Source of the DNA: Podochytrium sp. JEL0797
Lineage: Eukaryota > Chytridiomycota > Chytridiomycetes > Chytridiales > Chytriomycetaceae
Assembly: GCA_027596195.1 (NCBI GenBank)
Contig: JADGJG010000005.1
Location: 1 to 64,000 of the forward strand
DNA length: 64,000 bases
Direction: 5' to 3'
In this document: positions 54,868-64,000 of the stretch, in pieces
How positions within the stretch are numbered: position 1 is the stretch's first letter
Layout: each line of letters opens with the position of its first letter
Translations under genes and position numbers: made by a program
Notes under the pieces: generated by a model
Database searches by the model: none
Told to the model about the DNA's origin: nothing
What the model saw: the letters and a program-made list of their open reading frames with translations, nothing else

Positions 54868-56863
54868 ATGGACCCGGCTTCCACTCAGCTGTTTGCCCCA
54901 ATGTTCCTGGGACCTGGCGGATTCTCGGTGACAACCCGAGCTTCCCCAATGACAAAACAAACCCGCGAACTCTGCCGCCGCATGGGGTACAACTACCCAA
55001 CGTTTACCATCCTGGCCACGCCTCTAACCGCATTCGATCCCTCCCAGCTTCCCCTTCGCCACCACAACCACCGCCCTACAACTCCTCCACCGCTTCCTCC
55101 TCGCCTCCCCGCACTTCTCCGACAAAAAACTGTTTCTCGAAACCGACATTATCCTCGCCTGCACGCTCGTGGCTGCCAAGGTGCAAGAAACGGTCAAAAA
55201 GTGCCGCGACCTTATCCTCGCGATGCAGTGCGTGCTTGGGGATAAGGAGATGGATTATGATAACCCTGAGATTGAGGTGACGAAGCGGAGGGTGATTGAT
55301 TGCGAGAGGAGGGTGTTGGAGGTGGTATGTTTTGATTTTGAGCAGTTGAAGTGTGCGTTGAAGGCAGTTGTGCAGATTGGGAAGGTGTTGGAGGGTGAGT
55401 TGTTTTCGCGCGGAATTTTGGAGGGAGGAGGGTGCTGATCGAAACGAAAAACAGTCCCCAGACACGTCGCAAACCGAGCCTGGATCCTCGCCGATGAATC
55501 GTACAACTCACCCATTAGTATTCAATACCCTTCGCATTTTATTGCCCTCGCGTGTTTGTACCTCGCGTGTCGGTTGGAAGGCTGCGACCGTATTCCGGCC
55601 GTGTTGACGGAAGGCGTGGTGCATGAATATTATTGTCGGTTGACGGGGGTGATTGGTATGTGTGTTTTTTGGCTTGTCGTGTTGCCGAAATCGAACGATG
55701 GTGGCGGTCGCGATTCGATATCAAAACTGCCTCGGGAAATGGAATGTGAATGCTTCGTGGTGATGAGGATGGCGGGAATGAATCTGTTTGGCGAGGCGGT
55801 AGTACTGGAGGGCGTTGATATCTTTAAATGGACTGGTGGAATACGCGAAATCGCTGGGATGTGGATATCGGCAATGGCGAAGCGACGAGCGTTACAGTCG
55901 AGGATACAATCAGAAATCTTCTCTCGGATTCTCCCTACCTCCTTCTTCTCGTCGCTAATTTAGCTGAGATTAGACGTCTGCATTCAGCTGATTCGGCATT
56001 ACCAACTCTCGGATCATCTCCATGGCACGGTTGATTTACTCGCCCTTAGCGAACTTTCACGACGGTTGGAAGTCGAATTCAAAGATACCATGAGGCGACG
56101 CGTGTTCGCACCAGGTATAATCCCCCAACCCTCCCCCACCAACAAACATTTACTAACATCTCCCCCCGCAGTCGCCCCACCCCCTCAACCCATCGCCCCA
56201 CCCCCACCCCTCATCGACCCCAGACAACCCCCACCCCCCCTCCCCGCCTCCCCGTCCACCTACGAACCCGCCTCCAAAAGACCCCGCCAAAACCCACCCC
56301 TCCTCCCCCCAAAACCCCACCTCCACCCGCCACCCCCGATCTCCGCCTTCCCCCCACAACCGTCCGCCTTCGCCCCACAACGCACACCCATGACAAGAAC
56401 CCAGTTCCCCACAATCTCCATGTTCCCACCGCCTCCGTTGCCGTACCCGCCGCCACCGCTTCCCCATACTTTGGTGTATCCGCCGACACAGCAGCAGCAG
56501 ATGCAGATGCAGAGAGGGTTTCAGGCGGAGGCGCATTACCACCCTCCTCCGCCGCCGCCCCCGCCTTCCGCGTTTCAGCAGCTTCCATCATGGGACGCAC
56601 AGCAACGCGGTGCTGGAGGCGGAGGATACATGCGCGACATGGATCATCGGAGTAGGAATCCGAGTGGGGAGTGGAGGGGACAGCAACAAGGACAGCAGCA
56701 GCACCAACAGCAGCAGCAGGGACAACAGCAGGGGATGGTGCCACAGCCGGGAAGGATTTCGTTTGCGTTGAATGCGCCGAGGCCAGCTGGACAAGGTGGT
56801 GGGTGGGGACGGCAGCAGGGGGGGCAAGGGGGTGGTGGAGGGGGGTATGGTGGGAGGAGGTGA
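54868..56863 (+). CDS. Ctk2/cyclin-K-like transcriptional cyclin
   Basis: Such cyclins activate the CTD kinase (Ctk1/CDK12 type) that phosphorylates RNA polymerase II. Exons 54868-55001, 55048-55394, 55455-55655, 55974-56114 and 56172-56863 give 504 residues. Cyclin box 1 covers about 40-150 (ALQLLHRFLLASPHF, TDIILACTLVAAKVQETVKK, RRVLEVVCFDFEQL). Box 2 follows (PRHVANRAWILADESYNS, FIALACLYLACRLEG). The last 230 residues are Pro-rich, then Gln/Gly-rich and RGG-like, a likely condensate-forming tail. Intron 3 is long (318 bases). Intron 4 (57 bases) has no stop and keeps frame, so its retention would add 19 residues. Assignment between Ctk2, cyclin K and cyclin L is by eye. Confidence 0.85.
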
Positions 56864-57217
56864 AGTGTGTGGGTTTGAACTGAGGGGAAAAGGACGATTA
56901 TTGTAACGCAAAAAAAAAGGTGTGGAAGTAAACGCGAACGAGTTTGGATTTCAGATGCAGAAAAATGATGTCCTCGCGGTGCGACAGCGGCTTATATATG
57001 TTGGGAACGAGAAGTGGAGAGGAGAGAATGGAAGTCACCGCCCGGAGGACGCGTCGAATTTCAATCAACTTCTCAAAATGGAAATGCAATAACGTTTAAA
57101 AACGATGACAAGAAAATAATGGTTGGTTGAGTCGGTTATTTCAAACCGCTTCCGTTTATTCAAACTCGCGTTCTATTTATGCATGCTTTAACTTACATCA
57201 ACGAAATCATGATGGCT
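56864..57217. other. convergent 3' spacer
   Basis: Between the cyclin stop and the stop of the RWD-domain gene on the other strand. No open frame, RNA gene or repeat is supported. Confidence 0.55.
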
Positions 57218-58051
57218 TCACCCCTGTGAAAATGCCGAATTCGCCCCGCCAAACACATCCCCAAACACGTGTCCAACACCCTTCTCCACCATCCACGCCC
57301 GCACCTGCGACAAATCAGGCCGATTTCCACGATGCCCACCCATATTAAACAAATGCGTGATTTCTTTCATATCCCGAAACGCTCGTTCTTGCACAACCTC
57401 AGTCAACACGAGCGAAATCTTCTTTTGGAACGACGGAATGTCTGCCCAAGAAACGGACTTGATTTCGGCCATGAATCGGTCGATTTCGGAATCATATCCT
57501 TCCAAGCAGACGACTGCAGGTTTCCCAGCCATCACGAAGCCCGTGAGACCATATTCCGGCGCCCAGTTGACCAAATCGTCTCGTTTTGATTTCGTGGAAA
57601 GCGAGATGAGGAGGAACCAGAACCGTTTCAACGGGCGTTCCTCCGAGCTCACGGAGGGTTGGACTATTGGTATTTGATCCGATTCGAGACTCTCGAGAGT
57701 GGGAATTTGGTCTCGAATGAACTCGACGGCTTCCAAAACATCTGCCGGGAGTTGGGATTGAATCTGAGCGTGCAACTCGCGCGACATCCAGGGTTCGTAT
57801 TTGACGCTCATTTCTGGTGCACAGATATCGGAGGCAGTCATGGGAAGGCATACGGTCAAGTGGCAGGACGGTGGATTCTGCTGGTGAGGATCGGCAGTGG
57901 GCTTGATCAAGATAGCGAGTGAGATTTCCGAGAGATCTGCGACCTTTGAGTCGGTGAGAGGGTATAGCTCTGCGAGATTGGGTGGATGCAGGACAGTGAG
58001 TTCCTCGGGGAACATGCACTGAAGCAGGTCGAAAGTGGCGAGTGCGTCCAT
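57218..58051 (-). CDS. RWD-domain protein of the RWDD2 type
   Basis: A single exon of 277 residues. The N-terminal RWD domain at about 1-110 (LLQCMFPEELTVLHPP, CHLTVCLPM, YEPWMSRELHAQIQ) is a ubiquitin-E2-like fold used for protein binding. The C-terminal half (KRFWFLLISLSTKSKRDDL, EYGLTGFVMAGKPAVVCLEG, FMAEIKSVSWADIPSFQKK) matches the extra domain of RWDD2A/B proteins. Length fits the family (about 290). No catalytic role is known for this group. The ATG at 58051 starts MDALATFDLL, with no in-frame ATG between it and the upstream stop. Confidence 0.88.
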   Translation of the reverse strand: MDALATFDLLQCMFPEELTVLHPPNLAELYPLTDSKVADLSEISLAILIKPTADPHQQNPPSCHLTVCLPMTASDICAPEMSVKYEPWMSRELHAQIQSQLPADVLEAVEFIRDQIPTLESLESDQIPIVQPSVSSEERPLKRFWFLLISLSTKSKRDDLVNWAPEYGLTGFVMAGKPAVVCLEGYDSEIDRFMAEIKSVSWADIPSFQKKISLVLTEVVQERAFRDMKEITHLFNMGGHRGNRPDLSQVRAWMVEKGVGHVFGDVFGGANSAFSQG

Positions 58052-58306
58052 GTTTTCGGCTCTTTGTTTCGCCAAAACAAACCATCGTCAAAAGTCGAAA
58101 CACGTCGGATTAATCTCGGTTCTCTTCTTTTCTTTCTTGGAATAAATCGCTTCCCGCCGCTGTTTGTTTTGATCGGCGGGGATAAGAACCAGGGGGTGAT
58201 TTTTCGTGCGGCCAAGGAAATCCGAGACCCGCGAAGAAAAAAAAAGATGCTGACATCGTTCGAGACCTTTTCCAAACCCCCTTCTTATCCTCTGCGAGTC
58301 GTCAAC

Positions 58307-59009
58307 ATGCCTGCACCCATCCGCAACATCCCTGGCCCCATCAGCAACTCGCACACCACGTACAACAACCGCGCGAGAACCCTTGGGCAGCAAGGGTTTA
58401 TCCAACCGGACCAGGTCTTCAACAAGGCCCAAGGACTCGCGATGGAAGGTTGGAATGCGGTCTCCGAAATAGTGGACAGATATATGCCCGCGAAGGTGAG
58501 GGGGGAAAGGATGCTCGAATTCTCGCGTTTTGACAGCGCAGCACACCCCACGTGATTTTAATTTCGCTTGCATAAACTCTGTGTTTGTTGTCGAAATTAG
58601 ATCTTTTTGTACTGCTTGTTGGCCGCGAGTGCATTCCCTGTAGCCGTGTTTGCTGCCATCACTGGGTCCACGCTTCTCGGGTGCCTCGCGCTTGCTGGTA
58701 AATCATCCCCTTCCCTTCTCTCTCCGAATTCGAAAGCACGTACTCAATTACGCGCTCCTATCTCTTTATTTTGCTGCCCTCAACAAAAAATAACTAAACC
58801 ATCCAACCGTAGGCTCCGGAATCGCCATCTTCCAAGGAATCGTCCTCGCCGTCACGGGGTTTATCCTCTTCTGGTTCCTCCTCGGCGCGTTTTTGTTCAG
58901 CGCGACCGTCGGGGGTTGGGCTGCGATTGCGTTCTTTGGATGGGGAATGGTGCAGACAGTTGTGGTTCGCAACAAGGATGCGTCGATCGTGAACGATGTG
59001 GATCAGTGA
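58307..59009 (+). CDS. promethin/LDAF1-like membrane protein
   Basis: Exons 58307-58495, 58601-58697 and 58813-59009 give 160 residues. An in-frame ATG at 58247 would add 20. The first 60 residues are soluble with an amphipathic stretch (FNKAQGLAMEGWNAVSEIV). Three or four tightly packed hydrophobic segments follow (IFLYCLLAASAFPVAVFAAI, GIAIFQGIVLAVTGFILFWF, WAAIAFFGWGMVQTVVV), rich in Gly and Ala. The pattern resembles promethin (LDAF1) and yeast Osw5/LDO proteins, which act with seipin at ER sites where lipid droplets form. Location in the ER and on lipid droplets is inferred from this resemblance. Confidence 0.7.
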
Positions 59010-59402
59010 ATTTGCTTCCAGATTCCATCTTGTATAGTTTTTGATTGGATATTTATAATTTATCGAAGTTTGGAGTTTCAGAAAAGGGTTTTGGAGGTGT
59101 TTTTGAGTTTGTTTGTGGAACAGAGATTGTTTTCATTTATGAGCTGCGCGTGTGTGCGCGAAATATCAGCGAAATATTGCCGCATTTAAATCTGATTCTC
59201 GTGCTGATTCCCCAAATTTAAAAAAAAGATTAGAAACTTTCTGGCACGCCAAAAAAATATGCCCCACAGCGGGGTTCACTTCCCCAAAACAGTCCCATAT
59301 CTAGCAAGACCGAATCTGGGCTAGACCAATCTGCGGAAAAAACTTCCCTCTCAACATCGCTTCCTCCCCATTCTCGACCCCTTCTGACGGAACAAAACGG
59401 TT
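59010..59402. other. spacer
   Basis: 3' region of the promethin-like gene and DNA downstream of a minus-strand tRNA gene. Nothing supported. Confidence 0.55.
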
Positions 59403-59475
59403 TGGAGAAGCAGGGCATTGATCCCTGTGCCTCCCGCATGCTAAGCGGGCGCTCTGCCACTTGAGCTACATCCCC
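59403..59475 (-). tRNA. tRNA-Ala (anticodon AGC)
   Basis: Third copy, identical over 73 bases to those at 42256 and 47583, with the same G3-U70 pair and U6-U67 mismatch. TTTT lies within ten bases downstream on its strand. Only about ten flanking bases resemble the 47583 copy. Confidence 0.95.
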
Positions 59476-60067
59476 ATACGTGTTGTTACAGAATTAGCTC
59501 CAAGATCGGTGGTTCCCATTTTTCTTCCGTCTCCTTCTTTCATAGTATTTCCGATGTTTTTTGGTGGCACTCTTTCTCGAAGTTTCTCTGTACTTTATTC
59601 TTTAATTCTCCACCGTAATTCAAATCCAAAAGCATAAAAGGAGAGCATTTTATTCAATAGAAAAGCAGTCTAAAATCCAACTCCAATTCCGTAACACGTG
59701 TTAACAGTAAAGGGATGCTGATAATACTCTCAGCTGCTGTTTTCGTCTGGTTGCGGGTTCAAAAAATAGGAAAGACTGATTTCGTTTCAGTAAATTTTTT
59801 TGTTCCGTCCAACTCAGTCCGGGTGCAGCGATAAAGCTGCTATAAGCCAATCTATCTCGCGAGTTCAGATTGTTCCATTGTTCCTTTCCGACGGTTTCCA
59901 ACCCGATTGTAAACTGCGTTGCTGATCAGAGATTTATTCGTTTCTATTTTTTTAATAATTTAGAGTACATTGAAGGGGAGGAAAGACTCAGCACCGCCTG
60001 ACAAGGCCATAAGGCAGCACTCCACATGGTCAAACTGATGATCACGGTGACCTATTGCAAAACGTAA
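59476..60067. other. spacer
   Basis: AT-rich DNA upstream of the tRNA gene and of the MYND pseudogene. No supported feature. Confidence 0.5.
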
Positions 60068-61442
60068 CACGACGATTCCTTCCTCAAATCGGTTCAGACC
60101 AATCTGAAAACTCCCACGCTTCATCGTGCGCTAGTTTCATATGCTCGCGGCAACCTCATCAACCGTTTGGATAACCAGAAAGCCACCGTAGTCCAGTTCC
60201 GAAAGACCCTTTTACTGCGCGATTCATTGACTCCGACAGAACTCCAGGAGAGAATCATTGTCAACGAACATCTCGAGCTTGGTTCCGTCAAGGAATATTT
60301 GTTGCGCGACGATTCTTCGCAGGTTATAGCGAAGCTTTACTTGCAAAACATGAGACTCGCCACATATTTCTCGGAGGAGGAGATGTCCAGACTCATGGCT
60401 AAACTCAAGAAGTCGAAACCGTCAACTCTACTCGAGATGGACCGCATTTTTCGATTTCTGCCCGAGCAAAGAGCAGCTGAGCTCTCCGTCTGTCGGGGAA
60501 AGATCCTGCGCATTCCTGGGCTGGAGTGTAATGAGTGTGGTGTTCCATCCTTCGACTAATCAAGCGGAAAGGACGTGAGACTGAGGAAGTGTCAGCAATG
60601 TCTCGCGCAATATTACTGCTCTCCCGAGTGCCAACGCGTGGCTTGAAAACACGGCCACAAGCGCATCTGTCGCGCCCCTGAAAACTTTGTCCAAGATCTG
60701 GTGCGCGTTCACGACTTTGCTGATCCCAAGTACGCCAAAAAATGAGGGGGTAAGGGTCAGCTGCTCCAAACACGGGTGTTGAAGGCGTCGAGTGGATTAT
60801 TTCGCCTCTTGGTGGTGGGAGAGAAGGAGGCGTTGTCTTGAAAGGTGTGAATGTCACGCGTGTCATGCTCAAGGAGGAGCGTTGGAATTGGGAGGCAATC
60901 GAGAGCGATTTTGCCGAAACAACGTTGGCTTGATGGAATGAAGCGAATTGCTTTGGCAGGGATTGCTGGTTGAATAACGTAGAAAAATATACTTTTGTGT
61001 CGTGAACTCCATCCTGAGCCCTGTGATCTACGACCCACCATCTGGCCGATACGAAGGGTTATTGGAAAGGTTCTCATCGTTTAGATTGCATATTATACTT
61101 TTCACCGAAGAAAAGAAGACGAATTTGGAATCTCCATTGATTATTTTTGTTTCGAACCAATTAGGAAATAGACCGAAATGGAGTTGGCTACTTCATTTCC
61201 GTATCTCCTTATACTACGCACAGACAGTTGTTCTGTCTTTGGTATCGCACTGCATGCCATTTGTATAACTGCCCCGTCCGTCAGCGTGAATTTGAATTCA
61301 TGTCTGTATTCGCGATGATCCCAATATGGCAGGAGGCGGCACCGATATTGGAAACGCGTATTCCGATACGCAGAGAATAAGCACTTTGAAACAGCTCGGA
61401 AAGGCCTGTCACGACGACAAGATGCTCACAAAATTGGAAACA
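60068..61442 (+). pseudogene. decayed MYND zinc-finger protein gene
   Basis: One frame runs from 60068 to 60557 with normal coding character (FLKSVQTNLKTPTLHRALVS, LTPTELQERIIVNEHLELG, ELSVCRGKILRIPGLECNECG). It then enters a MYND finger. A TAA at 60557 interrupts between CNECGVPSFD and the next part (LRKCQQCLAQYYCSPECQRVA). A TGA at 60644 stands where the family has Trp (A-W-K-x-H). Another TGA follows at 60743. The same gene can be traced, with more breaks, to about 61442 (KGVNVTRVMLKEERWNWEAI; NMAGGGTDIGNAYSDTQRIS). Several independent nonsense changes make it a pseudogene rather than a sequencing error. MYND fingers bind proline-rich partners. Confidence 0.85.
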
Positions 61443-61538
61443 TGATAGATAGAACAAATTAGATTACTTCGTTTTTTACACGAGATATAAATTTCTATTC
61501 GGCCTTTCTTCCAACACTCTAATAAACAGGAAAGAAAA

Positions 61539-62283
61539 TCAGAGCAACAGAGAAACAGCCGCAACGAGCGCAGCAACCGACACTCCAACCGCTCCAGCAG
61601 CACTCTTTGACGACGTCGCAACAGCAGCCACAACAGCAGCCGATCCCGTCGCTTTTGCTCCTGCAGCAGTCGTGGCAACAGCCACGTTCTGAATCACAGC
61701 AGCGCTGATAATTGGCGCAATGACAACCGCGGCAGTTGCTCCCGTCATGTCAGCGGCACAGTCTGCGACAAGCGTGGTGAAGAGGGTGGTTGAGTTGAGG
61801 CCGGCGAGGGTGGGTGCGTTTCCAATGCATGTAGCACATGCGATTCCACCACCGGAGGAATATTGGGTGCAGAAACAGGCGGCGATTTTGTTGGCAGTAA
61901 TGGAAACGTCGGTCTATTAGCAAAGGGAAAATGATTGTGAGCGATGCGGAACAGAAATTTTTAGGGTTTCATGACGCAAGTTGGCAATGCTGATTTGATT
62001 GCTTCCGGCACTTCCGCCATTGGCCGGCAAAGGAACCTCTCCGCTAGTGGATCATGGGTGCGGACAGAGCCGAAACTCCCATAATCCCTCCCTGTTGGTC
62101 CCAGCGTCGCTCACTCCGATGACTCAAGCAGATACTCACGGAGGTTGGGGTGACCATGCAGCTCTGCATCAGTGCGTTTCCGAAGGGGGTGCATGCACTC
62201 TGACACACGGAGGGGAACTGGATCGACTGGGCGTTGGTGACGGCCACGGCAGCAGCGGCAAGGGCGAGGAGAACGTGCTGCAT
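61539..62283 (-). CDS. secreted eight-cysteine protein 1, probable GPI anchor
   Basis: Exons 62283-62140 and 61913-61539 give 172 residues. A signal peptide (MQHVLLALAAAAVAVTNAQ) is clear. Eight cysteines follow with spacing C-x3-C-x10-C-x20-C-x-C-x11-C-x2-C-x19-C (approximate), including ACFCTQY and CATC. An Ala/Val/Ser-rich region and a hydrophobic end (VGVSVAALVAAVSLLL) suggest GPI anchoring. The CFC element recalls CFEM haem-binding domains, but the usual Asp between cysteines is not evident, so I call it CFEM-like only. The tandem neighbour on the same strand is a paralogue with the intron at the same place. Confidence 0.85.
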
Positions 62284-62506
62284 TTCGGAGATGGAATTTT
62301 TTTTCAAATTGGATGTTCGAAAAATTCTCTCTTTTGTTGCGCGTGGCACCACGTGCCCGAACAAATCAAACTTCTCCCTCATCTTGACTCATCATTAATT
62401 GATTCGAATTAATTTCCGCCCTTGTGAAGGAAGTAGTGGAATGATTCGATTTGTTCAATGTTCAGAATGGCAACACGAATTAAATAAGAACGAATTGAAA
62501 AATGAA

Positions 62507-63305
62507 CTAAATTGCCATCACCACAGCTGCAATCAACGATCCCACCAGCGTTACTAAATCCCACTTCATCACCACACTCGCGCTTTTGGGTGATGCCACA
62601 GCAGCCGTCACAACTGCCACTGGACCCTTGCTCGAACTCAACGCGGTACCAGTCGACGTCGCTGTACCAGTCGAAGAAGCAGAATTTGAGGAGGTCCCCG
62701 TAACAGCATTCGCTGCCACCGCATCCTTGATCGCAGGCTCAATCAACACACCCGCCTGTACACCGGTTCCATCTGAATGACACGCGGTTCCAAGAGCTTC
62801 AAACAAAAGAGTACTGTTGCTGTTTGGGTACGAGTTTCCAACACATGTCAGGCAATCGACTCCACCAGAGGTGCCGTATTGCGTGCAGAAACAGGATCCT
62901 ATTTTGTTGGCAGTGGTGAGGAGCTGTGGAATTAAAATATGGAGTTTAGTGACCGACATAGTACTAATGTGCAGGTTATGTGATTGGGGTGTAAGAAAGA
63001 GAGAGGTCGTGAAAGTCCGACTGCCAAGTTCCCTTCAACTCTTTCTCATGCCGCACACATTGCTGGAGCCCGGACACGACATCTGCCAACCAGATTCCTA
63101 GCATCCAATACAGAGCAAAGGCTTCTCTCTACTTAGGAAGAATACTCACATCTGTTGCCGAAGTTACGCAATTTGATTGCAAAGCCGATCCAAACGGCTG
63201 GCATGCACTTGCGCAGAGAGTCGGGTAGTTGATGGGAACAGCCGCTTGAGAAGCAACCATCGTGGCAGTTGAAAGAGCGAATGAGAGAATGGCAGCCTTG
63301 ATCAT
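62507..63305 (-). CDS. secreted eight-cysteine protein 2, probable GPI anchor
   Basis: Exons 63305-63150 and 62923-62507 give 190 residues. Signal peptide MIKAAILSFALSTATMVASQ. The eight-cysteine domain lines up with the neighbour: YPTLCASACQPFGSAL against FPSVCQSACTPFGNAL, and TANKIGSCFCTQYGTSGG against TANKIAACFCTQYSSGGG. A Ser/Thr-rich spacer and a hydrophobic end (LVTLVGSLIAAVVMAI) suggest a GPI-anchored wall protein. The 226-base intron sits between the third and fourth cysteines in both genes. Function unknown; surface binding, haem uptake or host contact are guesses. Confidence 0.85.
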
Positions 63306-63415
63306 GGTTCCTTGGCAGTGTGTTGATGCTATTTTTGTTTTTCCTTCTGGAATCCAAAAAGGCGTTTCAAAATTCTATTTCGCACAGGATGGAGATCTGA
63401 TTTGATCCCCATAAG

Positions 63416-63760
63416 ATGCAATCAATTGAATTTATTTGCGGAGAAGAGAGAAGGAGAATTTTTGTGACTTCCAGCCAACAAGTAAATGCTCAACCTGGAG
63501 AGCGAGCCTATTCAAACGAGTGCTCTTGTCAACTTTGGGACTTGGGTTTAGCCAAGACATCGCTGGAAACGCGCAGATCTGATTATTCTCGCGAAATACA
63601 ATCAATTCAATTTATTTGCGGATTAAGTCCTACAATTTTCACAGAGAAACAACGAAGCAAACGCGGTCAATGCCCGACAATCCCTCACTTCAAAATAGGT
63701 CTTGGGCTGTGGCTTCCAGCCAACAAGTCAGGCTCCACCTGGAGAGAGAGCTTGTTCAAA
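63416..63760 (-). repeat. tandem duplication of the tail exon of the right-edge gene
   Basis: Two diverged units share caatcaatt-n-aatttatttgcgga (63419 and 63601) and ttccagccaacaagt with a following cctggagag-n-gagc (63470 and 63712). On the minus strand they encode LNRLALQVEHLLAGSH and LNKLSLQVEPDLLAGSH. The unit at 63685-63760 is the end of the coding exon; the outer unit is noncoding. This repeats the pattern seen at 37.0-37.5 kb. Confidence 0.85.
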
Positions 63761-64000
63761 CTGGGGCTCTTGGAAACTTTGGGTGGAGTCGAGGCACCGC
63801 TGGCAATACCCGTCTCAATCGCGTCCTTTTGTTGCTTGCGATGCGCTGTGTACAGCTCAAGGAGTTCTTGCTGTTGGAGGAGGAGGGATTGAAGTTCCTT
63901 CTGGGTTTTGGCGAGTTTCTGGAAATATGCGACGGCCGTGAGCAAAACAAAACGCCAAGTCCCAAAACAAAAAAAATCAAAACTCACGTCGCTCGAAACC
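63685..64000 (-). CDS. 3' end of a paralogue of the citrate-synthase-like gene (partial)
   Basis: The gene enters from the right edge: exon from beyond 64000 to 63988, then last exon 63918-63685 (77 codons plus TGA). The last exon reads KLAKTQKELQSLLLQQQELL and ends EPDLLAGSHSPRPILK. It matches the tail of the citrate-synthase-like protein (KFASTQRDLLSLRQKQQELL; QPDLMAGSNSARPILS), and the intron lies before the same Lys codon. The missing upstream part is therefore probably citrate-synthase-like too, but that is outside the window. Confidence 0.75.
   Translation of the reverse strand, partial: VSSDVSFDFFCFGTWRFVLLTAVAYFQKLAKTQKELQSLLLQQQELLELYTAHRKQQKDAIETGIASGASTPPKVSKSPSLNKLSLQVEPDLLAGSHSPRPILK

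Noticed and set aside
55556..55963. Extra cyclin exon inside intron 3
   Set aside because: A frame is open, but no acceptor/donor pair joins it cleanly while keeping the cyclin-box frame. The direct splice does, so I kept the simple model and only noted the possibility.
1..64000. CRISPR arrays, bacterial operons, phage or viral genes
   Set aside because: No spacer-repeat pattern, Shine-Dalgarno-led gene strings or viral hallmark proteins are visible. The genes are spliced and eukaryotic.

Overview
The window looks like nuclear DNA of an early-diverging fungus, most likely a chytrid. Genes are dense and lie on both strands. Most carry several short GT-AG introns (about 45-110 bases, donors such as GTAAGT, GTGAGT and GTATGT). 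The gene set is eukaryotic and fungal in flavour: XMAP215/Stu2, SHQ1, TFIIE-alpha, a Ctk2/cyclin-K-like cyclin, a SUV39-type SET methyltransferase, a fungal Zn2Cys6 factor and a promethin/LDAF1-like protein. The exon chains given here were joined by hand from splice signals. In the main genes they restore one uninterrupted frame with a total length divisible by three. The species assignment is an inference.

Layout. 0-2.4 kb: a Ser/Ala-rich surface-type protein running off the left edge. 2.4-4.4 kb: gene-poor DNA with imperfect repeats. 4.4-11.8 kb: a complete 16-exon XMAP215/CKAP5-family TOG protein of 2,064 residues. 12.0-15.2 kb: three tandem same-strand paralogues of an unrecognised family with a repeated HG-x3-G-[SA]-L motif and a C-terminal helical domain. 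15.8-19.1 kb: a multipass membrane protein, a small secreted-type protein and an RNF181-like RING ligase cut by an in-frame TAG. 19.4-24.3 kb: a 1,600-residue Ser/Thr-rich adhesin-like protein related to the left-edge gene. 24.3-36.3 kb: an ankyrin-like protein, an ABC-F ATPase, an SH3 protein, a decayed TPR gene, a single-pass membrane protein and a C2H2 factor. 37.4-39.8 kb: a divergent citrate-synthase-like protein that lacks the HGGAN active-site histidine and carries a long tail. 40.8-47.4 kb: a second C2H2 factor, an Ala/Gly-rich membrane protein and the SET methyltransferase. 47.6-49.1 kb: a tRNA gene and a long imperfect inverted repeat. 49.1-59.0 kb: a compact housekeeping cluster with two very short divergent promoters. 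60.1-61.4 kb: a MYND pseudogene. 61.5-63.3 kb: two tandem secreted eight-cysteine proteins. Right edge: the last exons of a gene whose tail and intron position match the citrate-synthase-like gene. Three identical tRNA-Ala(AGC) genes are dispersed at 42.3, 47.6 and 59.4 kb.

Themes. The housekeeping genes serve microtubule growth, transcription, chromatin, snoRNP assembly, translation and lipid droplets, and show no pathway-level clustering. The accessory part is dominated by repeat-rich surface proteins and small secreted proteins, several of them locally duplicated. The most novel-looking items are the tandem HG-motif family, the citrate-synthase-like proteins with a shared, locally duplicated tail module, and the TAG codon at a normally aromatic site in the RNF181-like gene.
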